A DNA stretch of 33,211 bases from a virus: IMG/VR virus record IMGVR_UViG_3300008450_000225, positions 1 to 33,211 of that record. One strand, 5' to 3'. Made by a program: the position numbers and the translations under genes. The notes below the pieces were generated by a model. That model saw only the letters and a list, made by a program, of their open reading frames with translations, did not search any database and was not told the DNA's origin. Shown here piece by piece: positions 1-7,400 of the stretch; the stretch's first letter is position 1; the number at the start of each line of letters is the position of its first letter.

Positions 1-365
1 AAAATACAGTTTTTATAATGTTGCCAATTTACACGGTAAGATGGGTCAACCACTCCACCGTTTAACTTTTTTATTAAGTCATTTAACGCATTAATAGTAT
101 AAAGCGTATTAGTTTCTTTTTTTCTATGTACCAGGATTGTATTTAAAGGAATTGCCTCTACGTTACCTTGTTCTACATTATAAGTAACTACATATTCGTC
201 TGTGCTTTTAACATATAACACAAACATTTTGTTATACATTATTGAATAGGCCTTAGTAAGTTCACTAACCAATTCATCTAAACCCTCTAAATTTGTAAAT
301 GTACAAAACAGTTTATTATTCACGTCTCTTGTATTTATGGAATCAAAATCGTATCCCATATACAT
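1..365 (-). CDS. Partial unknown phage protein (N-terminal 121 residues)
   Basis: An open frame starts at ATG 365-363 and runs without a stop off the left edge, so the C-terminus is missing. It begins MYMGYDFDSINTRDVNNKLF; a second ATG at 359-357 (MGYDFDS) could be the true start. The visible protein is mixed alpha/beta in composition, with no signal peptide or membrane segment, and contains the stretch HRKKETNTLYTINALNDLI. I do not recognise a family with a known function. It begins four bases after the stop codon of the DNA polymerase-like gene, so the two are very probably co-transcribed. Like that gene it has more CG dinucleotides than the baseplate genes upstream. The function is open; a replication-associated role would be a guess from position only. 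Confidence 0.75.
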   Translation of the reverse strand, partial: MYMGYDFDSINTRDVNNKLFCTFTNLEGLDELVSELTKAYSIMYNKMFVLYVKSTDEYVVTYNVEQGNVEAIPLNTILVHRKKETNTLYTINALNDLIKKLNGGVVDPSYRVNWQHYKNCI

Positions 366-369
366 ATGT

Positions 370-1659
370 TTATTTTTTTGTAAAATCGTATGTGTCTCCA
401 TAACTTGTTTTTGTTAATAACTTATATTTTTCAAATATTTTTTTAATTTCAATTTCAATATCTTCCTCACCTTGACCTAATTCAAATAAAAACGAATCGT
501 ATGTATATAATACAATTTTTGTTTTCTTACCTTTCAACAATTTATGTATATCTACTAGAATGTAGGAATTAACAGCCGATTCCACATTCTGTAACATATA
601 ATTAAATAGTTTCTGTGGATTCATATTTTCAAGCGATTGACTTTTAAAACAATAACCTGAAATTGGTACAATAACTTCACCCGAGTTATTAAACTCCTCC
701 CAATTTATTGCCACAAAGTTTTTTACTTTCTGAAAAAATTCCAGATGCTCATATTCTTTAAATACTCCACCATAGAGTTGTTTGAACGTAATTTCTTTGG
801 CCTCTTGGTAACTCGTACCATAGAGTTGCGCGAATTCCTCGTGGACATCTCTATTGCTAAAAACATGGGCAACCATACGAGCAATAAGGTTAGGATGGTA
901 TGCACTAATATCGAACTCCACAAACCCATGACTCGATATAAAGCTCCCCCTTGCGCCATTTTCTTTATTTAATGCGGCAAAATTAATGCCATTAAAAGAG
1001 TTACTTGGTCTACGTGTTGTTGTAGCCAAATTATAGCATGTGTAGATCCTATCGCCTTGGATTGAATAATTCTCGTGATTAGGTTCATAGTGTTTATCAA
1101 ATTCATCTTTATTAATTTTAATTCCGTTCTTTTCAATTCCAAAAAACGCTAGTACTACCTTATTGTTGTAAAAATCAAACCAAGTGGGTAGTTCTTGAGG
1201 TATAACACTACGAACGTGTTCATAAATATGTTGGCACCTTTCATAGTGTTTGGCAACAGGTATTAGTTTGTTAACCTTTTCGTAAGTTGGATATTTTTGG
1301 TAAAAGTGATTGAATACTTTAGGTGCCTCTTGTATATACGGAGGAATAAGTTGGGACAGGTCATGCAATGCTTTAATTGGAAAATAATACAATGCCTGTT
1401 TTTTGTCTCGTACCCACACGCGCTCTATATTTTGTAGTATAGCGCCTATAACCGTCTTATCAAGCGAGAATGTTTCACTATGGTCAACACATAACATATA
1501 ACCTTTTGTGTCATTAAACGGTCTAATGTACACTAGAGACACATCGTTTAAAGCAGGGTGTATGTTATCGTGGTGTGGAATAATTTCTACAAACGCCTCT
1601 AATATAGGTTTTTGATATAAGTATTCTAGATCTTTTTCCGTTTCAATTAGCCAAAACAT
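370..1659 (-). CDS. Short, divergent family-A DNA polymerase-like protein
   Basis: A 429-residue protein with the polymerase motifs of DNA polymerase I in order. T215-R-R-P-S-N is a variant of the TGRLSS signature, followed by an 'NGINFAAL' segment where PNLQNIP normally lies. Motif A is FDISAYHPN with D250. Motif B (O-helix) is K288-E-I-T-F292-K-Q-L-Y296-G, matching the K758/F762/Y766 spacing of E. coli Pol I, although the preceding conserved Arg (R754) is not there. N353-x3-Q357 resembles the Q-helix. Motif C is Y387-D388-S389 in place of HDE. Both catalytic aspartates are kept, but the Glu of motif C is not. The first ~200 residues show no clear 3'-5' exonuclease DxE motif and are too short for a full exonuclease domain, so this is about half the size of a normal Pol I. 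It lies after the tail genes and before an unknown gene with which it is nearly contiguous. T4 itself uses a family-B polymerase. Activity is unproven. Confidence 0.8.
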   Translation of the reverse strand: MFWLIETEKDLEYLYQKPILEAFVEIIPHHDNIHPALNDVSLVYIRPFNDTKGYMLCVDHSETFSLDKTVIGAILQNIERVWVRDKKQALYYFPIKALHDLSQLIPPYIQEAPKVFNHFYQKYPTYEKVNKLIPVAKHYERCQHIYEHVRSVIPQELPTWFDFYNNKVVLAFFGIEKNGIKINKDEFDKHYEPNHENYSIQGDRIYTCYNLATTTRRPSNSFNGINFAALNKENGARGSFISSHGFVEFDISAYHPNLIARMVAHVFSNRDVHEEFAQLYGTSYQEAKEITFKQLYGGVFKEYEHLEFFQKVKNFVAINWEEFNNSGEVIVPISGYCFKSQSLENMNPQKLFNYMLQNVESAVNSYILVDIHKLLKGKKTKIVLYTYDSFLFELGQGEEDIEIEIKKIFEKYKLLTKTSYGDTYDFTKK

Positions 1660-1705
1660 AACCTTGATTTACGTGAATATAATATCAAGATTTTATAATA
1701 CCAAA

Positions 1706-2359
1706 TTATTGGTAATATTTTGTGTAATCTTCTCTTAAATACAAATTGAATTTAGGTAAACTCAAACGTTTTATAGTTAATTCTACTATATTTTTATTTG
1801 TACGAGCCACTTGTTGTTTATCTCCAGTTAATTGCCAATCAACATAAAAGGCCAAATATAAAGCATAATCTACTTGAGGATCTTTAAGTGATATTTTATC
1901 AAAATAATCTTGATTTATCTCTAAATAAATTAAATCATTTGTTTTTTTACAAAAATATCTTCTGAATTCCCCAATTTGATAATCTTGTTGGGTAGGCAAT
2001 GTTGGTGAATAAACAATAGGATAAACTTTAGCATCCACATCAACATTGGCTAAATTAACATAATCTGAAACTAAATTAGGATTAAAAGGTAAATTTTGGT
2101 TTGATTCCTCATTTATATCATATTCCAAAGCTATGTAACCGGGGTTAGTGGTTAATGTTGGAGGAGGTAAATCATTTCTTTCTTGAGGAATTGGTTCTAA
2201 TAATTGGTTTGGTTTATCAGATGAATTTCTTCCTGTATAGAATTGTCCTTTAGATGTTTTAAAGTAGTAACCTGTATAGACCTGTTGAGTTCCATATATA
2301 ATAAATTCACTACCATTGGTATATAAATTTGGGGTTATTTGGGATAAAGGAAAATACAT
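1706..2359 (-). CDS. Putative tail/baseplate structural protein, 217 aa
   Basis: A 217-residue protein starting MYFPLSQITPNLYTNGSEFI. The N-terminus (residues 1-60) is rich in Tyr, Gly and Thr and looks like beta structure (TGYYFKTSKGQFYTG); a Pro-rich linker follows around residues 70-85. The C-terminal ~90 residues look helical and Lys/Arg/Tyr-rich (EFRRYFCKKTNDLIYLEINQ). There is no enzyme motif, signal peptide or membrane segment. It starts three bases after the hub-lysozyme gene stops, so it belongs to the same baseplate transcription unit and is inferred to be a virion or baseplate component. The stop codon sits in the loop of a small hairpin (ACCAA-TAA-TTTGGT), which may weakly reduce read-through into the polymerase gene. 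The exact function is not recognised. Confidence 0.65.
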   Translation of the reverse strand: MYFPLSQITPNLYTNGSEFIIYGTQQVYTGYYFKTSKGQFYTGRNSSDKPNQLLEPIPQERNDLPPPTLTTNPGYIALEYDINEESNQNLPFNPNLVSDYVNLANVDVDAKVYPIVYSPTLPTQQDYQIGEFRRYFCKKTNDLIYLEINQDYFDKISLKDPQVDYALYLAFYVDWQLTGDKQQVARTNKNIVELTIKRLSLPKFNLYLREDYTKYYQ

Positions 2360-2362
2360 GGT

Positions 2363-5104
2363 TTATGTTCTTTTTACAATTGCCTCTTTGTAAATTAAAT
2401 TATTGATAGTTTTCCAAGCACTAGCTACTGGAGGTGTGAATTTACTGCCCCAAGGTGAATTATTTACAGCAACCATAGCTTTACTAATATCATTTTCGTT
2501 TTTAATATTTCTTATAGCTTTAATTACATCTGTGTAATAAGATAAAGATAAAGTTTCAATAGTGGCTTTAAGACCTGTTTGTCTATCGGGGTAATTTTGT
2601 ACGTTTACACTATTATAGGGTAAAGATCCTGTTTTGCGTTTAGTAGTATTAAATGGGTTCCAAGCAGCTGATGCTCCTTCATGTTGTCTCCATGATTTCA
2701 TGAATTGGATTTGGAATTGGTTTGGGTTTGGGATATTTAAACCTTTTAATACATCTATAAGAAACTCAGTTGTCTCATTTAAAGTTGTTTTTATAGAACC
2801 TCTGAAGAATGAGGTTGTTGTAACTCCTCCTCTACTACTTGCTTTTTCTACTGTAGAGGATATATCAGCAGCACCTCCTATTCCTGAAATATTATTAGGT
2901 ACTGCAATGGATTCTATGGTTGTATCCCAAATATTATTAGCTATTTCATGGGTAACACTTTTAATTAAAAAGTCTAAATTATTAGGATAATTAGTAGGTA
3001 AATAACTTGTATCAATAGTGTATTTTTGATATACTTTCATACCTGATAATCCATCCATTTTAATTTGTAGATTAAAAGGTAAGAATCCTATAGTTGGAGA
3101 TCCTTTACCATCTTTTTCACTTTGTTTAGCTTGATCATAAGCTAGGAAATCTTGAACTGTGGATTTATAAGCCTCTATTGCCTCTAAATTCCATTGAGGT
3201 TTGGTTTGAAAAGAAATGGAAGATAAATCTCTAACAAAAACATTAAAGTTATCTAAAGGAACTTTAAATCTTTCAGTTAATGGTTTTGATTCCTCAGTAA
3301 CGGGGGTATCAGGATCATTAATCGCTACTTTATATCTATCTATTATCCCAGCATTCATTCTGGATAAAGCTGTAGAATCTGAACCTACTATGTTTCCATT
3401 TGATGTTGCTCCTATAGTAATCATTGAGGCCATTTGAGGAGTTATTTCGGTTCTCATTTGAAAATCCTTAATAAAACCAGCATTTTGGTTTGCCTCATTT
3501 TTATTATAGTATCCATATACATCAAAAATTGCTTTAGTAGTTGATATATTTAAAGTACTTAATATTTTATCTCTATCAGGTAATGGTACTCCGTCAATAA
3601 TAGTTACCAGATCTTCTTGGTTTGGAGAAATTACTACCTCTAGTTTATTAAAATTACCAGTAGCATCACAAACTCCAGTTATTAAACTTTGTAAAAAATC
3701 TATTAATTTAACATTACCTTCTTCATCTTTTAATTGATCTAATTTATCTAAAACAAAAGTAAAATTTAGGTAAACATTCATTATTTTACCATAAGTGTTT
3801 TTTGTGTTAACAAATGTTGTTTCAAAAGGTTCACAATTATAAAATAAATGGGATTCGGAATTTGGGTTAATAAATGTTTTTTTAAATATACAAATACGAG
3901 GATCTGCACTTATTTGGCGAGGTGCTATGTAAATAATATTTGTATCTGTATCTGTATTAAATTTTAAAGATTTTACATTTTTTCCATTTTTATCTTTTAA
4001 AGTTGGAGTAATTTTTTGCTCAATAAATTCTAAAAAGGTACCTAATCTAACATAATATTCTGTTCTATCTTTACCATTTTCACCTCCTACAAATAATTGT
4101 TGAACTATATCAATATGTTCTTTTCCATCTTTAGATTTTATAGCATTAGTTACCCATTTCATTCCTGCATTAGCTGCATATGGAGAAAAATTATATTGGC
4201 CTGAGGTTTGGAATTTTTGTTGGTTTTGATAAAAGAAATTTGAAATTGAATTTTTATCTTTAGCGGCTACAATAACATCATCGGGAGTTGGTTCTGGAAC
4301 TGAACCTGTTGTAGCTGAACCTGTTACTGGGGCACTAGATGGATTTGGATTAATAACATTACATTTTAAAGACTCAATTACATCTCCAACACTTCTTAAA
4401 ATGATAGTTATGTCATAGCTTCCATCATTTCCAAATGTCCAAGAAAAATTAACTACTTTACCAAATATAGCATCGTAGTTTCCATTAGATGCTAATCTAT
4501 TTTCTTGAATTTCAGTTAATATTTGATCATAAGTTAATGTACCTTTTAAAAAAATATCAGCTAAACTAAAAGGATTATTAGTTATATAAGTTCCGTTATT
4601 ATCATAATAACTTGAATGTCCCCATTCTAATAGAACTGAATATCCTAATCTTAAATATAGGACATCAATAATATCAAATTGTGTTCTATTCCAAGCTTTA
4701 ATTTGGATGTTTGCTGTTTTTAGAGAACCTCTAGTTTCAGTTTTTACATTAGCTGATATAATACCAGGCATTGGTCTGTTACCAAATTCTAATCCACCTA
4801 AACCATAGGCTGTATTTGTATAAACAGAGTTATTTCTTGCTATACCTGATCTGCCTCCATTACCTAAATTTTTTCCCTCATCAACCATTCCATTAAATAA
4901 AACATAGTCCTCAGCTTTAGGTAATCCTAAACCTGGTCTAGGTTCTTTTTCAACAATAGCTCCGGATACTAATTTAGCCCATCCTGTTTTAGAATTTAAG
5001 TAAGATAAAACCTGATTGGATCTGTTTGCAGAACCATATATTTTTTGTCTTTGAGTAATTTGACCTAATATTTCTCTATTAAAACCTTCTCCAATTATAT
5101 TCAT
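2363..5104 (-). CDS. Baseplate hub protein with C-terminal lysozyme-like domain
   Basis: A 913-residue protein, the second largest in the tail module after the fibres. The N-terminal two thirds (about 1-760) is a beta-rich structural region with typical baseplate-hub flavour, e.g. 'VLYLRLGYSVLLEWGHSSYY' near residues 148-167. The C-terminal ~120 residues (about 795-913) read FMKSWRQHEGASAAWNPFNT, then YNSVNVQNYPDRQTGLKAT, then SPWGSKFT. This is the pattern of lysozyme-superfamily domains found in many phage tail proteins, with Glu809 in 'QHEG' as the likely catalytic acid. Known logic: T4 gp5 is a hub-lysozyme that opens peptidoglycan at injection. Inference: this protein combines hub and cell-wall-hydrolase roles. 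It follows the LysM-like baseplate gene by four bases and precedes the 217-aa gene by three. The domain assignment of the N-terminal part is less secure. Confidence 0.72.
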   Translation of the reverse strand: MNIIGEGFNREILGQITQRQKIYGSANRSNQVLSYLNSKTGWAKLVSGAIVEKEPRPGLGLPKAEDYVLFNGMVDEGKNLGNGGRSGIARNNSVYTNTAYGLGGLEFGNRPMPGIISANVKTETRGSLKTANIQIKAWNRTQFDIIDVLYLRLGYSVLLEWGHSSYYDNNGTYITNNPFSLADIFLKGTLTYDQILTEIQENRLASNGNYDAIFGKVVNFSWTFGNDGSYDITIILRSVGDVIESLKCNVINPNPSSAPVTGSATTGSVPEPTPDDVIVAAKDKNSISNFFYQNQQKFQTSGQYNFSPYAANAGMKWVTNAIKSKDGKEHIDIVQQLFVGGENGKDRTEYYVRLGTFLEFIEQKITPTLKDKNGKNVKSLKFNTDTDTNIIYIAPRQISADPRICIFKKTFINPNSESHLFYNCEPFETTFVNTKNTYGKIMNVYLNFTFVLDKLDQLKDEEGNVKLIDFLQSLITGVCDATGNFNKLEVVISPNQEDLVTIIDGVPLPDRDKILSTLNISTTKAIFDVYGYYNKNEANQNAGFIKDFQMRTEITPQMASMITIGATSNGNIVGSDSTALSRMNAGIIDRYKVAINDPDTPVTEESKPLTERFKVPLDNFNVFVRDLSSISFQTKPQWNLEAIEAYKSTVQDFLAYDQAKQSEKDGKGSPTIGFLPFNLQIKMDGLSGMKVYQKYTIDTSYLPTNYPNNLDFLIKSVTHEIANNIWDTTIESIAVPNNISGIGGAADISSTVEKASSRGGVTTTSFFRGSIKTTLNETTEFLIDVLKGLNIPNPNQFQIQFMKSWRQHEGASAAWNPFNTTKRKTGSLPYNSVNVQNYPDRQTGLKATIETLSLSYYTDVIKAIRNIKNENDISKAMVAVNNSPWGSKFTPPVASAWKTINNLIYKEAIVKRT

Positions 5105-5108
5105 AATT

Positions 5109-5408
5109 TTAAGAATTTATTGAATTAAATGCACTTATAACACTATTGTAATTAGCAGGAATTCTAATTTGTAATCCTGGAGGTATTACTAGAGCATTTT
5201 GATTTAATTTATCAGTATTTGCAATCGAAATAATCCACCATAATGAACTATCTTTATAGAATTGTTGTGCTAAAGTATCAAATCTATCACCTTGTGAAGT
5301 ATACACATAGATATCATTTTCAGATAAAGGTACCTCAGGATAACGAGAGGTTACATAAACTTCTTTACCATTAATTTTAGTTTTTGGTATGTTTTGATAT
5401 CTATTCAT
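5109..5408 (-). CDS. Small LysM-like baseplate protein
   Basis: A 99-residue protein. Residues ~32-85 have the layout of a LysM / tail protein X fold: 'TSQGDRFDTLAQQFYKDSSL', then WWIISIAN, then PPGLQIRIP. In contractile phages small LysM-like proteins (gpX of P2, the LysM-like part of T4 gp53) bind the hub or tube and hold the baseplate together. Its place between the tube-initiator-like protein and the hub-lysozyme gene fits this role exactly. It starts one base after the stop of the previous gene and ends four bases before the hub gene start, so translation is probably coupled. There is no signal peptide. The LysM-type fold is recognised with fair certainty; which T4 protein it replaces is not certain. 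Confidence 0.72.
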   Translation of the reverse strand: MNRYQNIPKTKINGKEVYVTSRYPEVPLSENDIYVYTSQGDRFDTLAQQFYKDSSLWWIISIANTDKLNQNALVIPPGLQIRIPANYNSVISAFNSINS

Positions 5409-5409
5409 T

Positions 5410-7131
5410 TTATACTACTTTATATTTGCTGATATTATAAGGTTCAGCAGTATCGTAATTATTATATTGAGAACCACTTCCTACTGATAGAGCTATAAAT
5501 CTTTCAGGACCATAACCATTGGCAAATCCTTTACTTACAACAATATCTTGTCCATCTTTATTTTTTATAGTTGATAATAATTGATCATCAAATACTAGGG
5601 TTTGTTTTGCAGGAACAAAATCATGTATTGGGGTAAAGGAAGCTTGTACTTTAATTATATGAGATAATTCTTTAACAGATCTATCTTCACCACCTTCATC
5701 ATTTATTCCTATTTCCCAAGTTGAATCTGATGGGATTTCATATGTTAAGGATGTAAAAAATCCTACTTGTTCATATAAATAACCACCCATAGTAAGTTGT
5801 AGTAAAGGACCTCTCATGTATCCGTTATTACTATAATCAGGCATTAAGTTTGAAGCTAAGTAATTTAATTTTTTATACATTGGCATAAGCTCCTCTTTTG
5901 ATTGAGCGGCTACAGTCCATGATAATGAAATTGTTCTATTAAATCCAGTATAATTATAAAAATTTTCACCTCTACCTAAGTATTTTGTTGAAGCCCAATC
6001 CCCAGTATATGAATCTGAGAAACTATCTATAAAGGCTCTAAAATGCATAAATGTTTTAAAATTAGGATTATCACCATCAATGGCAGCAATTCTAAATTTA
6101 ACTAAATCATTTTTTAAAGTATCATCTGGAGTTACCCATTGGCTTCTGTAAATAGGTAAAGCATTTATTTTGTCTAAAGGTCCTTTACCTGAACCTTTAG
6201 TATATGAAATAAGATTTTTTCCTACTTTATCTCCAGGATCACCTAATAATACTCTATTTTCAATATTTTCAGTTAAATAATCCGGAGAATCAGATAAAAT
6301 GGTTGAGATATTAAGATTTTTTCTTAAAATAGCTCTAAAATCTTGTTTAACACCATAACTAAAACCTACCTCAGATTGAGGTTTAGCATCATTTAGTTGT
6401 TTTGTACTATAAGTTGAAGGATTAAGATTTTCTCCTGGAGTGTTTAAGTAACTGGTTTGGGCATTTATTGTTGGGGGAGAGGCTAGTGTTTTTAAATCAC
6501 CATTACTCTCAAATCTAATATTGGTTTGTCCTACTCCTAAATTAGAGCCTGGTCCTCCATCATAAGTTATGATAGTGGTTGAGTTTTGATTTAAAATAAC
6601 TCCATTAGATAATTTAATGCTTGTATTTTGAGAAACAGCATTTTTTAATAAAGTTAATCTATTTTCATTAACTGGTTGACTTGGTTTTACTCTAACACTA
6701 TATAAAGCCTCATTATTAGAATAAAGACCAGTTTGTTCAAATGGGTTTGTACCTTGTTTATTTAAATGACCTCCAATAGATGATACACCCGCCTGAGCTA
6801 AAGTAGATAATGGATTATAGACGTTACTATTTAGGTTACTGGTGGAGGTTTGTGTTTTTACAGCGGTACGAGATAATAAATTTTGCTTTGCTGTAAATAA
6901 AAATCCATTAGGGGATTTTAAATCAAAAAACATTTTAGTTAATCTACTAACATCATCTGCTGTACTAAGAGGATTTAAATATCCATTTCTTAGTAAAAAA
7001 TCAGGAGAGGAAGACGTTAACCCATCAGGAATTGCGGATTTGATATAGGGTTGTCCACTATCACCTCCGTCTTTCCTGTCCTTGCCGTATTTTAGGCTTT
7101 TAAGGTCAGTTTGTAGATTAACTAAGGGCAT
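5410..7131 (-). CDS. Baseplate / tail-tube-initiator-like structural protein
   Basis: A 573-residue protein. The N-terminal half (about 1-290) is low in recognisable motifs and rich in Asn, Ser and Leu. The C-terminal half (about 355-500) has 'FMHFRAFIDSFSDSYTGDW', a Trp-Ser-Trp beta segment (ISLSWTVAAQSKEEL), 'GYMRGPLLQLTMGGYLYEQV' and 'DSTWEIG'. These strands look like the tail-tube fold also used by T4 gp48/gp54, which cap the baseplate and start tube polymerisation; this is inference from pattern and position only. The gene overlaps the 80-aa repeat protein by one base (TAATG) and is followed by the LysM-like gene. It is certainly a tail gene by context; the specific role is moderately sure. 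Confidence 0.65.
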   Translation of the reverse strand: MPLVNLQTDLKSLKYGKDRKDGGDSGQPYIKSAIPDGLTSSSPDFLLRNGYLNPLSTADDVSRLTKMFFDLKSPNGFLFTAKQNLLSRTAVKTQTSTSNLNSNVYNPLSTLAQAGVSSIGGHLNKQGTNPFEQTGLYSNNEALYSVRVKPSQPVNENRLTLLKNAVSQNTSIKLSNGVILNQNSTTIITYDGGPGSNLGVGQTNIRFESNGDLKTLASPPTINAQTSYLNTPGENLNPSTYSTKQLNDAKPQSEVGFSYGVKQDFRAILRKNLNISTILSDSPDYLTENIENRVLLGDPGDKVGKNLISYTKGSGKGPLDKINALPIYRSQWVTPDDTLKNDLVKFRIAAIDGDNPNFKTFMHFRAFIDSFSDSYTGDWASTKYLGRGENFYNYTGFNRTISLSWTVAAQSKEELMPMYKKLNYLASNLMPDYSNNGYMRGPLLQLTMGGYLYEQVGFFTSLTYEIPSDSTWEIGINDEGGEDRSVKELSHIIKVQASFTPIHDFVPAKQTLVFDDQLLSTIKNKDGQDIVVSKGFANGYGPERFIALSVGSGSQYNNYDTAEPYNISKYKVV

Positions 7132-7373
7132 TATCTTGGAGGATTATCTAAGTATTTTTCAGGAGTTTTTCCGTCCAAATCTAATTGAGATGCTGCTAAT
7201 CCTTTTTGGTATTGAGTTAAACGATCATATTCTAAAGGTTTTCTACCATCTAAATCTAATTGAGATGTTGCTAATCCTTTTTGGTATTGAGAAGTTCCAT
7301 TATATGATGTGGGAGTCTTACCATCATATTCAGTTAGGTTTGATCCTTTTTTAAGTAAATCTAGTAATGCCAT
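7131..7373 (-). CDS. Small repeat-containing protein between tape measure and baseplate genes
   Basis: An 80-residue hydrophilic protein. It carries two copies of a ~28-residue unit, YQKGLATSQLDLDGRKPLEY and YQKGLAASQLDLDGKTPEKY, preceded by a partial third copy (EYDGKTPTSYNGTSQ). The repetition is visible at DNA level too (7161-7295). There is no known domain, membrane segment or cysteine. The gene has its own AATATTTATAA element 12 bases upstream and overlaps the next baseplate gene by one base (TAATG), suggesting translational coupling. Its fixed position between tape measure and baseplate suggests a small structural or assembly part of the tail tip, but I do not recognise a function. Confidence 0.65.
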   Translation of the reverse strand: MALLDLLKKGSNLTEYDGKTPTSYNGTSQYQKGLATSQLDLDGRKPLEYDRLTQYQKGLAASQLDLDGKTPEKYLDNPPR

Positions 7374-7385
7374 AATTTTATTTTA

Positions 7386-7396
7386 TTATAAATATT
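7386..7396 (-). promoter_or_regulatory. AATATTTATAA element upstream of the 80-aa gene
   Basis: In gene sense the 11-mer AATATTTATAA ends 12 bases before the ATG, in the 27-base gap after the tape-measure gene. It is one of about a dozen near-identical copies in this window. Interpreted as a phage late promoter or 5'-end element; the role is inferred from recurrence. Confidence 0.55.
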
Positions 7397-7400
7397 AAAT

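Noticed and set aside
370-1659. Reverse transcriptase / diversity-generating retroelement (because of the YTYDSF motif and many variable adhesins nearby)
   Set aside because: The YxDD motif is absent, the O-helix K-x3-F-x3-Y spacing and the Q-helix are those of family-A DNA polymerase, and I saw no template/variable repeat pair or C-type lectin domain.
1660-1705. Hairpins around the end of the 217-aa gene (ACCAA-TAA-TTTGGT and CTTGAT...ATCAAG) as a terminator and operator
   Set aside because: Short AT-rich stems and no proper T tract; too weak to call as features.
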